This document shows, piece by piece, positions 33,899 through 44,632 of a stretch of 64,000 nucleotides of DNA. The DNA comes from Alopecurus myosuroides. Lineage: Eukaryota > Streptophyta > Magnoliopsida > Poales > Poaceae. The DNA is taken from NCBI GenBank assembly GCA_028641055.1, contig CM054060.1:301013835-301077834 (forward strand). Direction: 5' to 3'. Under the pieces are notes generated by a model that saw only the letters and a list, made by a program, of their open reading frames with translations, was not told where the DNA came from and ran no database searches. Within the stretch, counting starts at the first letter, position 1, and every line of letters begins with the position of its first letter. The translations under genes and the position numbers were made by a program.

Positions 33899-34510
33899 TC
33901 GCTCATGCGAATTTCCTTCATCATCTCCTGCTTGAACTTTGCGATCTCTCCTGCGTCGGCGCCATTGACGACCAAGTCGTCCACACAAAATCCAAGTAGG
34001 AGTCGTAGTTGCCCCTCGCCACAAGAGTACATGGCGTGCTCATATGGGGTGCTGAGGAAGCCCATCTGTTTGAGCGTCGCGTCCAGCTTCGTGTTCCAGG
34101 CACGAAGTGCCTGGCGAAGGCCGTACATCGCCTTGTGAAGGCGGTACACCTTCCCTTCCTCTCCGTCTCGGGCGAAACCTAGCGGTTGAGCGACGTATAC
34201 CTCCTCCTGCAGATCTCCGATTAGGAACGCTGACTTGACGTCGAAGTGGTGCCGCTGCCATGCCTGGTGTGCTGCCACTGCTACCAGCAGTCTGACAGAG
34301 TCGAGACGAGCCACTGGCGCAAACACCTCATCAAAGTTGATCCTTCCTGTTGGACATATCCTGTAGCGACCAGCCACGCCTTGTAGTTGAAAACGGCGCC
34401 GGTTGTGTCCTTATTCGTCTTGTGCACCCACTTCAACCCGATAGGACGGTGTCTCGGGGGAAGATCCGTGAGTGTCCAGGTGTTGTTCTCGTCGATCGAC
34501 CTCAACTCCT
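33899..34510 (-). pseudogene. Copia reverse transcriptase fragment (RVT_2), downstream part
   Basis: Minus-strand frames encode ENNTWTLTDLPPRHRPIGLK, FDEVFAPVARLDSVRLLVAV, DVKSAFLIGDLQEEVYVAQP, KAMYGLRQALRAW and FCVDDLVV, the ordered motifs of Copia RT (PF07727). The catalytic YVDD box reads CVDD. A frame change lies near 34370. The fragment ends abruptly at 33899 after KEIRMSD, where it meets the plus-oriented gag piece. Its upstream part lies at 36122-36887 beyond a solo LTR. Confidence 0.85.
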
Positions 34511-36116
34511 TGATACGTATCAAACGTACTGATGTTTCATATTGTTTTCATGCCATTTGCAACATGTTTTCTATACACTTTACATAATTTTTATGGATTT
34601 CCTGGGACTAACCTATTAACAAGATGTCACAGAGCCAGTTCCCGTCTTCTGCTGTTTTTGGTTTCAGAAAAGTTGTTCTAGAAATATTCTCGGAATTGGA
34701 CGAAACAAAATCCCAGTGTCTTATTTTTCTGTCACGTACACGGAGTCCGGAGGAGACCCGGAGAGGGGCCTTGGAGCCACCACACCATAGGGTGGCGCGG
34801 CCCCCCTTGGCCGCGCCACCAAGTGGTGTGCCCCCTGGCCACCCACCGACATCGCCCTTTCACCTATTTAAGATCCTTCTCGGGTCAACCCTAAACACCC
34901 GACCCTCCATCCACGAAAAGTTTCGTAGCCGCTGTCATCGTCAAGCCTAGTTCGGGAGGGTTCTGAAGCTCTGACTGGCACACTGCCGGGAGGGAAAATC
35001 ATCACCGGATGGCTCTTCATCACCATTCCTACCTCCAGAGTGATGTGTGAGTAGTTTATCCTTGGACTGTGTGTCCATAGCAGTAGCTAGATTGTTGTAT
35101 TCTCCTATTTATGCCACCATGTTTAGATCTTGTGAGCTTCCTAACATGATCAAGATCATCTATATGTAATGCTATATGTTGTGTTTGCTGGGATCTAATG
35201 AATATTGAATGCTATGTCAAGTTGATTACCAATCTATCATGTTTATGTTATTTATGATCTTGTATGCTCTCCATTACTACTAGATGATGTGGCCAAGTTG
35301 ATGCTTGTAACTCCAAGATGGAGTATTTATGCTCGATAGTGGGTTCATGCCTCCTTTTCATCTGTGCTCGAATGACAGAAACGTGACAGATGGGGGACGT
35401 GTTGTTGCCATTAGGGAGAAAACAACAATGCTTTCATTGTTTACATTACACACTTTACTTAATGCAATAATCTGTTGCTTGCAACTTAATACCCGAAGTT
35501 TGATTGGATTACGTTCTAAGGGTGGATTATTAGTCATAGATGCAGTTGGATAATGGTCTATGAATTATGTTGTAATGCCTGCATGAATCTCATAGTAATC
35601 ATCATGTCTTTCATATGCACTATGGTGCAGCCTTTATTTCTGTCAATTTTCCAGCTGTAATTTGTTTACCCAACATGTTATCTATCTTTTATGGAGATAC
35701 ACCACTAGTGAACTGTGGACCCCGGTCCATTCTTCTACACTGATAATACAACCACTACAAACAATGTTTTCCTCTTATTTACTGCAATCACAGTTTTCCT
35801 TTCATTTACTGCAAACAAGCACCGTTTTCCATATTATACATCTAATCCTCTGTGTTAGCAAAACCAGTGAGATTGACAACCTCACTGTTTCATTGGGGCA
35901 AAGTATCTTGGTTGTGTTGTGTGCAGATTCCACGTTGCTGCTGAGCCTAGTAGTGCACCCTGCTAACATCAGTTGTCAACAACCTTCAGAAGTGATTTCT
36001 TTCTCCTACTGGTCGATTCAACCTTGGTTTCTTTCAGAGGGAAAAACTTGCTGTTGTACTCTTCCTACCTTCCTCTTGGGGTCTCCCAACGAACGTGTGT
36101 CCACACGCAACAATCA
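34511..36116 (+). mobile_element. Solo LTR of a Gypsy-type retrotransposon (Fatima-like)
   Basis: Begins TGATACGTATC and ends CAATCA, flanked by a perfect 5-bp target duplication CTCCT (34506-34510 and 36117-36121). The start and the end region (CTTGGGGTCTCCCAACG near 36075) are of the type I know from Triticeae Fatima-like Gypsy LTRs. No internal sequence follows on either side, and the Copia pol frame resumes directly after the duplication. The element was therefore reduced by LTR-LTR recombination. Confidence 0.88.
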
Positions 36117-36121
36117 CTCCT

Positions 36122-36887
36122 CCATCATGGCTCTCCTCCAGTGCTCGAGAGGCTCCACGTCGGTGAAGTTTTCTGGCTTGTCGACAAAGAACAGGCGCTC
36201 CGCCTGCTTGGGGTGTGGAGCTGCAGGATCATCGAACTCATCCAGAGTCTCGGCGAACTCTGCCGGCGGAGTGATGAACTTGGTGGACTCCTTCGCGCGT
36301 GCATCAGCCAGGTTCGGGGACGAGTTCTGCCGTGCGGTAGAACTTCCATCGGCAGAGTTCTATCAGGGAACTTGGTGCGGGGGTCGCCTTGCACCGGGGA
36401 GGTTACACCATGAGAAGGGGGTGGTGCGTCATGGGCTTCCACGCTCCTACGCTGGCCGATGTCGCCTCCCTGCGGCTCCCGCGGGGGGATGTTTGCAACG
36501 GTGGCGAGCTCCTGGAGGCGGGCAAGCCATGCGGCGTGTCCTTCAGGTGCGGGCGGGTGCGTAAGCAGCTCCCGGACCAGCAACAGGCCTACTGCGGGAG
36601 TAGGTTGCTCCAGATGCGCCTGCGTTCCTGGCGGCGGTGGGAGCGGGTGCTAGGACGCAGGCGCGTCTCCCTGCGACGTGTGGGAGGAAGCTTCTTCCTC
36701 GGCGCCTTGTTCGCCCTCCACGTCAGTGGTGTTGCACCGTGGCGCGTCGTTGTCGTTGCCGGTCGGCTTGACCTGCCCCCAGCGGCGAGCGCACTCGGAG
36801 CGGGTGAGGCGTGGGCTGGTCCGGGTGGCAGGGGCCATGGCGATGAAGAAACGAAGGAGTGCCTTAGCCCCCTACCTGGCGCGAAAA
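36122..36887 (-). pseudogene. Copia pol fragment, upstream part, joined to a Gypsy-like leader
   Basis: From 36122 to about 36330 the minus strand encodes the segment just before RT in Copia polyproteins (for example ENFTDVEPLEHWRRAMMEE), in frame with 34510 once the solo LTR is removed. Further right the reading breaks into Pro/Arg-rich frames. A possible start codon at 36838 gives MAPATRTSPRLTRSECARRW. Between this and the LTR at 36888 stands CGCGCCAGGTAGGGGGC, which I know from leaders of Gypsy elements, not Copia. Gag, protease and integrase are absent. Confidence 0.6.
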
Positions 36888-37757
36888 TGTCGGAGAAAGC
36901 TCGCATGTCTTAGACAAGGAATCTTTCGGAGGTTCGAACACTGGGGGCCAAACACACTTCCTTCGCTTCTAGAGGAGGCTTCGAGAGGCAAGTTTGAACA
37001 TGACAACGATGGTGACACGGCGAGTTTACCTAGGTTCAAGCCACCAGTATGCTGTAAAAATCTACTCCTGCTTGTCTGATGGATTGCACTGTGGTGACTA
37101 TAGTACAAATACGAGTTTGTGCTCGGAACAGACAACTTGGGCTCTACGATGATTCGAGCTTTTTCTCTACAAGGGCCGGTGGCACCCTTCTTATACTGGC
37201 GTTTGGACCTCTTTCCCGTTCACTTGGTGGGAAAGGGTTCCCACAAGGTGCCAAAGGGAGGAGCGTCCCGTACTTCTGCGCCTCCTGCGCGGTCTTGGTC
37301 ATTGGGGACAGCTCCACCGTCCATGGCATCATGGTGGGGGATCCTGGAGACGTCGCCTTCGTCTTGTAGCGCGAACTCGGTCTTCTTGCACCAAAGAGGC
37401 AAGCTTTAGAAAGCACTCTGGCCCGAACAGTTGTCCCCTGGCCTTTATACACCAGAATGGCAACTGCGGACAAAGATGGTATGCGCCCCTACATGGCCTC
37501 CGTGAGTGCAGGGAGGCGCCGCCATCAGCGGCACATGTCTTGTCTCCCACCGAGCAGGCATAGCCCTTCCAGAGGAACTAATCGGCGGAGTAGAGCTCCT
37601 CTCGGAGGAGAGGTCACCAAGCCCTGGCCTACTACGCCTTAGGGGAGCTTGCGGCCGAGATGGAAAGCCCTCTAGGGTTCCTGGCCACCTTCAAAGCGCC
37701 CATTGGGCCGGGCTGCAGCAGACGGGCCGGGATACCCTGGTATCCAGAGGCCCGACA
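36888..37757 (-). mobile_element. LTR (5' LTR of minus-oriented element)
   Basis: In plus orientation the block begins TGTCGGAG and ends CCCGACA, giving short inverted ends of an LTR. On the minus strand it ends ...CCGACA directly before a Gypsy-like leader, and it contains a TATA-like CAGTATAAG near 37195. The partner LTR is missing because the left part of the element was lost at the 33899 junction. Confidence 0.6.
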
Positions 37758-38951
37758 CCTTCGTTTGCGCTCCCATGTCCTAACTCCACTTATTTCCATT
37801 TCGATTTGGTGATTTTCGGAGCTGTTTTTCGTCCTAGAAAGTCAAAATCGCGACCAAAATCGCAAAATTTCACGTGTGCAGGAAGCCCGAACAGGCCGGT
37901 CTCCCAGACTCCCTAGGCCAGCCAGGTAACAGACCAGCCCGGCCTCGCGCAGGAAACCCGGCCTCAAAGCCTGGCCAGGCGGGGCTCCTAGAAAACTGCC
38001 GCGTCCGATCACCGTTTTGGCCATAACTTTTGACTCGGGACTCCGTTTTGAGTGATCTTTAGCTAGTTTTGTAGGAAATTACACCATCTACATCACCATT
38101 GAGACCATCATATATCAAAGACCAATTTCGTGAGTAAGAACGAAACTTTTCAGCCTATAGGGTGAAGATCGTCGGAGAGAGGTATAAACATCCCGAATCT
38201 TCTCCCTGTTGCCATTCCTTTGTGTGTCAACCTACATTGTGATTACCTTACCTATTGAGACTAGCTAATATATGATTTCTTGGGTTGTGCACACTTGTAC
38301 CGTTTAGTTTCCGAGTGACCGTTATATGCGCTATTTCATATAGTTTCATATGTTGGCACAAAGTGAGTGAGCAAAAAGTGAAAAGGCAAAAAGAGAAAGA
38401 GAGAAGAGAAAAGAGAGACAAAGAAAAAGAAAGAAAAGGAAACCACCACTTGTAGGAAGCGCGCAAGCTCGATGAACATCTTGTAGGTGGCGCATTTTAT
38501 GTAAATCTTGTAGCCCACCAATAAATTGCAATCGAACTAGCGGCTCTCCTTGTACTTTTGCAACACGAGCTTTATAGTCTTCGCTAGGATAATTTGGTTC
38601 CTTAGCTCACATTTTGGTTGCATTAGTCCCATTTATCTCCGTGCATGCGTTTCGATATATCTTTTGAAGACTGACTTGTTGTTGCTTTGTGATCATTGTG
38701 GTGCTTTACTTGCCATTGCAATATCTTGGTTTCCGGTTGTTCAATTTGCTTTCCACTTTCCATACCTATCCACGTACAAGCCGTGTATGTTTTGGAGCGT
38801 GTTTTTCGGATCTTTCGAACTTAAGTCACTTCATCCTTTTTGTTATCGGTTTCTCTTAGCATGGTCCACTAGTTCCAATACTTGCTAAAAGGCGATGTTT
38901 GAACTGTTAGGTCTTCACACTCTATATATACAGTTGTGCTTGTGAGTGACC

Positions 38952-39563
38952 ATGTGTAGTGACAGCGGAGCATATGGAGGCCATGATGACTATGATGAGT
39001 ACAACTACAACAACGACAACGACTACAACGATCTTGACATGGGTGACCCCTACCACGACATGGTGGATAACCACTCCTATGACCATGACATGGTGGATGA
39101 CCACTACTACGAGCATGACATGGTGGATCACCACCAATACTACGACCACGACATCAAGCTCTACACCAACTATTCCTCCGCAAGCATCATCGACATGGAG
39201 GAGAACCACACCAACCACAACAATTTCGACTCCATGAGCTCCAACAACATGAACCACTACTACAACTACGACACCGTGAGCTTGGAGGAAGAGATGGAGC
39301 CGTGCTACACCGACTACGCATCCACAAACATGGTGGATTACTACACCGACAATGAATCCACAAGCATGAGGGACAAGATGGAGCTCTACAACTTCTCTGA
39401 CTCCAAAATGGATGAGATCACCTACAAAAACTTCCTCTCCAAGCTTCGAGGTCCAAGATATCATATGTCCTATGGTTCATGCTCAAGATCGAGGAACTTC
39501 ACGAAGAATGCCAGGGCCAACAAAAGGCAACGCCCTTCAACCTCAAGATGGTGCCACAATTAG
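38952..39563 (+). CDS. Asp/His/Tyr/Asn-rich repeat ORF of the LARD-type element
   Basis: 203 codons from ATG at 38952. The protein is highly acidic and rich in Tyr, His, Met and Asn. Near its N-terminus a 10-residue repeat occurs three times in a row (HDMVDNHSYD, HDMVDDHYYE, HDMVDHHQYY). The C-terminal 60 residues are basic (SRSRNFTKNARANKRQRP). It occupies the place of gag in the element. I do not recognise any enzymatic domain. It may be a nucleic-acid-binding or structural protein, or non-functional. Further readable pieces in other frames follow to 40190, suggesting a longer decayed ORF. Confidence 0.4.
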   Translation: MCSDSGAYGGHDDYDEYNYNNDNDYNDLDMGDPYHDMVDNHSYDHDMVDDHYYEHDMVDHHQYYDHDIKLYTNYSSASIIDMEENHTNHNNFDSMSSNNMNHYYNYDTVSLEEEMEPCYTDYASTNMVDYYTDNESTSMRDKMELYNFSDSKMDEITYKNFLSKLRGPRYHMSYGSCSRSRNFTKNARANKRQRPSTSRWCHN

Positions 39564-40318
39564 AAATACGACAAGTTGGCAAACTCAAGATTAGCTCCTT
39601 CAACATCAAGACGGCTCCACAAGAAGGACATCACCGAGGCTCCATAAAGCAAGAAGGCCAGGAAGCCAAGGCATCCAAATGACTTTTGACGTCATCCCAC
39701 ACATGAAGAGCGAGAACGCTGCAAGCTTCATTGTCAAGAAACTTCAACCTCCAAGTTGGCGCCACACAAGCTACAAGACGACGATACAAGAAGAGAACAT
39801 CTAAACTAACACTCCAAGTGCGCGATGACTTCCCCACACACATCATGGCGGAAAGCGCACATCACAAGGTGTCTCCTTCGAGTGCTACCACGACAATGGC
39901 TACCCAATCGCAAGGCATGAAGGATCTATTCTATGCCATGGATACGTCCTTCGACAAGTCCGAGCATGCTACTTCTCAACGGTTATAAGATCTCAAGAAC
40001 GCCATCGACAAGCTCTCCAAGCGTCGTTCAAGATGGAGACACAAGAAACGTGATCACACACGTGAGGCCACCACCACAAGGGCTCCCACATGGAAAGAGG
40101 AAGACCTTCAACAAAATGGAGGAAGAGAAGGCCCTCCCATATATGAAGATGATGTTGGTTCGAGCACCGCTCCCAACAACACCATGAGCCTACTTTAATA
40201 TGAAGACCTCTTATGCCCCATATGCAATGGACATGGTCACGTGATGTGGGATTGCCAAGGCGGCAAACAAGATCGTGCGTCAAGTAGATAAGCCGAGCAT
40301 GGGAGTTTCCCTTCGGCA

Positions 40319-40929
40319 ATGGAGGAGAGTGATGATTCCAATCTTATGGCTCACACATTTGGAGGCGTTAAGGTTGATGAGGTTGAGCATGTGATTTTTC
40401 CTTCAACCAAGGAGGCGTATGGAGCCCAGGATATCGAGCCTACCCCTATGTGCATGTGTTACGAGATGGTACCAATCCCATGTGAGCATGAGAGCCACTT
40501 AGCCCACATGATTGAGAGAGCATGTGAGATGAGTGACTCCACCAGATGTGAGATTGAGTGCATCCACTTTGAGGGCATGAGTGATACACAATATGAGTTG
40601 AGAGAGGTAGTTGATAGGTCATGTGAGCTATTTCGACTTCTAAATTACCCTCTACCTCTAGTGTGTTTTCCCATGATGTGCTAGGTTCCATGGATGATGA
40701 GGCGCCACTCCTAAAGACGACGCTTCCTATGGAGAATAATATGTACATGGTGGATGAAGGTGATGCCACCCCATGTCTACATCAAGATGGACAAGTCGGC
40801 CACTTGAAGGCCCCTACTACCATAACACATACGTCATATGAGAAAGAAGACAAAGGTATGGGTGTTGATGTGACCATGTTCCCACTAGTGGAAATGATGA
40901 ATGATGATTGCTTGCATGTGATGGATTAA
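40319..40929 (+). pseudogene. Unrecognised acidic ORFs of the LARD-type element
   Basis: Two overlapping frames (40319-40684 and 40663-40929) read as one protein with a single frameshift near 40670. The protein is rich in Met, Glu, His and Cys (PTPMCMCYEMVPIPCEHESH). No known domain. Confidence 0.4.
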
Positions 40930-41213
40930 CCTATCTTTAATGATATTGCCATTAACATGTTCTGCCCCAAGTGGTTAAAATTTTCTTCGATTGTTGCAAC
41001 CAAAATGTTGAACAATTATTCTTTCAAATGCTTAGTTTTCAACAATATTGCTATGATTTAAAATGAGTTTGCTCCCATAGCATCCTCACTTTATGGAGAT
41101 TTTTCGCTTTCGCCCTTCATCTTGCATTTTGACCATCCACACATTTCATACTTCATATTTAATTTTGATGTTTTTGGTCATGTGCGAATGAAGAGACATG
41201 CCATGATGGATGA

Positions 41214-41984
41214 GTGTTCATCTACCACAAACAAAATTTCTTCATTTGGTCTTTTGTGTGTTTGAGTACCCGCATGCTAATATCAACCTCAATTGAACAT
41301 GAGTTGACCAAACAAGCTCTTGAGAGCATAATAAAATTGTGTTGCGGATCTAACCCGGCTCTAATACCTTTCTCATGCTTTGCATCAAACACGTTGAAAA
41401 ATTGCTCTTCACTTTGGTTTGTTTGCAAACATGTTTGTGATGTTGTTCTCCTTTGTGACAAGAATGCTTCCTTGATCTTTCATATAGATGATTTGTGTGT
41501 TGCAACAAGTATGATGAACAATTGTTCTTTCCGATGGCTTTCTTGCAACCACAATGATATTTCGAGCATGTCTTGTCATGAGTTTTTCGTTTTTCGTTTT
41601 CCTTACATTGATGTTCCAACAAAAATGTCAAAAAATTGCTCTTTCGTATGCTTTGCTTGCACCCACGATGATACTATTTGGGACATTCTTTATCTTGTGT
41701 TTTTGGAAATGTCTCCTCTTATTGCACTAAGGATTTTGACAAACTTCCATTTCAAATGGTTTGTGTGCAACCCCTCAAAGTTTCATGGAGATTTTGTGTT
41801 CTCACATTTTGGAGATTTTTCCATGAATTGCTTACACATTGACCATGCATATGCACTAGATTCCATATATTTGTGTTGTTCTAACGGTGCTATGAACAAG
41901 AACGGACATGTCATGAATGATATGCTCCTCCATCTTGCGCACACATGGTTTGCTTGGTCTTTGTTGTGTAGGTTCTACATTTAG
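41214..41984 (+). CDS. Cys/Phe-rich internal-repeat ORF of the LARD-type element
   Basis: An open frame of 256 codons with a degenerate repeat of about 40-50 residues built on N-C-S-F/S-x-W-x-x-C: LKNCSSLWFVCKH, MNNCSFRWLSCNH, SKNCSFVCFACTH and LTNFHFKWFVCNP. A further copy (LNNYSFKCLVFNN) lies upstream near 41010 before stops. Similar repeat proteins are, to my knowledge, predicted from other Triticeae LARD-like elements. Function unknown. Confidence 0.4.
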   Translation: MFIYHKQNFFIWSFVCLSTRMLISTSIEHELTKQALESIIKLCCGSNPALIPFSCFASNTLKNCSSLWFVCKHVCDVVLLCDKNASLIFHIDDLCVATSMMNNCSFRWLSCNHNDISSMSCHEFFVFRFPYIDVPTKMSKNCSFVCFACTHDDTIWDILYLVFLEMSPLIALRILTNFHFKWFVCNPSKFHGDFVFSHFGDFSMNCLHIDHAYALDSIYLCCSNGAMNKNGHVMNDMLLHLAHTWFAWSLLCRFYI

Positions 41985-42300
41985 ATGAGATGGCATGCGT
42001 GGCTACATCACCACCTTTATATGACAAAGGATCTTACAAGACAATCACATCGACATCTTGCTAAGGTGCCTTCCCTCTACTTAGAAACCCATGCTATGGG
42101 CTTAAAGAATTAGTTACTCTTTGAGTGTTGATTTGTCTTTCTTGTGAGCTTAGTAGGTTACATGAAGGCCAAAGGAACATTGAAGAGCTGCCATACCCTT
42201 TCCATCAAGAATGACCACATGGTAACTTCGACTTCTACGACAATCCATCTACCTCCTCTACACGATGATGACAAGTTAGCGTCGAGGACGACTCTTTTTC

Positions 42301-42313
42301 AAGTGGGGGGAGA
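42301..42313 (+). other. Polypurine tract
   Basis: AAGTGGGGGGAGA directly before the TG of the 3' LTR. It primes plus-strand synthesis in LTR retrotransposons. Confidence 0.7.
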
Positions 42314-43249
42314 TGATGCAGCGCGACCTATCCCACTGGGCATGTCTCAGACTCCATCATACATCAATTCACCATGGTTTCAAAAGGTGAACTCATTCCT
42401 CTCCAAAAACCCACTTCGTACCCCATTGGACGATATACTACTTGACCATCTACCCCCGTGCATTTCTAGGTATGTGTCGACGAGTACGGACGCGGGGGGA
42501 GATGCCGAGGAGCCCCAAGACTCAAGGCCGTCCTAGGTGTACGCGTGGAAGAGGAGGAAGAAGCGAGAAGACTGCGAGGAAGATGGTCACGAAGGCCGGT
42601 CTGAAGACCCGGCCTGGCCGGCTCCCCAGGCCGGCGCTCTCGGGTGTCTGCCCGGCCTGGCAGCCCGGCCCAAGCCGGCTCTCTTGCATCCATCAGGACG
42701 GCCTCCTACAGACCGGCCCGTCATACCAGCCCGGCCAGGCCGGGCCTCCCAGGTAGGCTCCCCTGCGCCTTACCTGTGTGTGCGCAGAGACATGGAATAT
42801 TCCTCTGTATCCCTCTACCTACCCCCTACTACTATATATAGGACCCCTTCTCCTCATTCCTAGGATAGAGTTGATATGAGATAGAATTGGGCCTTGTGCT
42901 CCCACTCCCATGTGGAGAACCTCCCCCATGGGATCCATGGCTACTCCATAGATTCATCTATTGGATTGTATCAAGACCTCTCCAAGTAGCTACTCTTTCA
43001 CCTCGTGATTTTAGTAGTTCTTGCCAACCTTCCCCTTGCTTTTGTTGGATCGGTGGACCGGCCGGTGATAGGAATCGGCTCCAATTAGCGTGTTGTTGAC
43101 TTGGATTTGCGATCCATCGTAGGCTCCACGAGTTATCTCCCCTTTTGTGTGCATGAGTTTATCGTGTTCATCGCGTTCTTCCCAATCTCCCCACCTCTCG
43201 TGCGTCAATCTGTGGAGATCGGGTCAACCTAGAGGCCTAGGCTTCATCA
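42314..43249 (+). mobile_element. 3' LTR of the LARD-type element
   Basis: Starts TGATGCAGC after the polypurine tract and ends CTTCATCA. A TATA box (TATATATAG, about 42833) lies inside. GC-rich blocks with repeated GGCCGG and GCCCGG occupy 42590-42760. Confidence 0.7.
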
Positions 43250-44632
43250 AAATGTTTTTTTGTGAAGGAACTTCTAAGAATATTCGTCAAAATGGGGAAA
43301 CTACAGTGTTTACACAAATTAGAACTCTTGGGACGTTGAAATAAACAGACATGAAGTTTTTTTTTTCTCGCTTTGTAGATATGTACATCTTTTTTTTGAA
43401 GTTTCAGGCTTTCAGCAGATAATTCACAAGAATCTCAAATTTGAATTACAAGTGTTTGATATTTTGGTCGTTTTGTTTTTGCAAAAATCATCCAAACATA
43501 CCCTATTATGATTCTAGGTAGTTTACATGAAGATATTTTAAATAGTTAACATGTACATGTGAATGCTCAAGCGTGCAAGTTTGACCCTATTTTGATTAAA
43601 AAATCAAATTAAATCTTTAAAATTGAAAAACATGGAAAACTTGTGCATATAGTCCTATACAGTCTGGCATGGTTGTCAAGAATAATAAAAATAGTAATAC
43701 AAAACTTTGAATTTTTTTTATCGAAATGACTATCATGTTTGAACATTCATGGGTTTATCAATGCGATTACTATATACGTCTCATACTTTGTAACAATTCG
43801 GCGAAATTCGGTACACGTGTGGCATTTTCATTCTATACACAATACACATTCGAGATTTCAAATTTTGATGTTTCTAAAAAATAATTTTTCATTTTATGAG
43901 TGCAAAAAAATGTTGTTTTAGCAATTACCAATAATATTGGTCCAAATAGGGAAAGTACAATTTTCGCACATATTAGACCTCTTAGAACGATCAAATGACG
44001 GACATGACGATTTTTCTCGCTTTGTAGGAATGTTTTTTTAAGTTTTAGCATATAATTTAAAACAAACTCAATTTAAACTACAACTTCGTGATATTTGATC
44101 GTAATTGTTTGTAAAAATCATCTTAAGCTACCATATTATGATTTACCTATTATAAATTTAGGCAGTTTTCATGAAGATAATTCAAATATGGGAGCTCTAT
44201 AAATGAATGCTCAAGCGCGGAAGTTTGAACCCATTTTAAAAAATTGAATACAATATTAAAAAATAAAAATAGAAAAATACGCACGTAGTACTACTATGTG
44301 ACATGGTTGCCCCAAATAATAAAAAACGTGGAACATAAAACTTAAAAAGAAACTTGTGACGGTTCCTCAGTTTACACCATTTACACGTAAGAACCGACGA
44401 CTGAAAAAGCAGGTAATACAGATCACACATATTTCATCTCCAAAGAAATCCTCACGTCCACATTTCACAGAACCCACAAATCTGCTGGATCAAATGAACT
44501 GCATGCTGCGACGGTGTCTCCATTTACACCAAAGAACAGACGTAATGCTTCATCTCAAAAGAAAATATCCACAAATCCGCTGTATCAAATGTGCCTCAGG
44601 CAGTCAGTTTCGTTTCCCTTAATTATCTCTGA
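43250..44632. other. AT-rich DNA with a diverged direct repeat (about 650-bp period)
   Basis: The stretch 43283-43710 resembles 43934-44345. Shared strings are TTTTCTCGCTTTGTAG, GAATGCTCAAGCG and CATGGTTG, in the same order. No coding sequence. It lies just downstream of the thaumatin-like gene. Confidence 0.6.

Larger units (their letters stand above)
37758..42313 (+). mobile_element. Interior of a large non-autonomous Gypsy-like element (LARD type)
   Basis: A 4.5-kb interior ends in a polypurine tract (AAGTGGGGGGAGA, 42301-42313) followed by a 3' LTR. The left half (37758-38940) is leader-like DNA with GGCCGG-rich blocks and an A/G-rich stretch (38365-38450). Several ORFs follow, but none resembles protease, integrase or RT. 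This fits the large retrotransposon derivatives of Triticeae, which depend on other elements. Its 5' LTR is not present. Confidence 0.6.

Noticed and set aside
36125..36583. 152-codon minus-strand ORF as a gene
   Set aside because: It is a frame variant of the Copia pol fragment; the real Copia frame runs alongside it.
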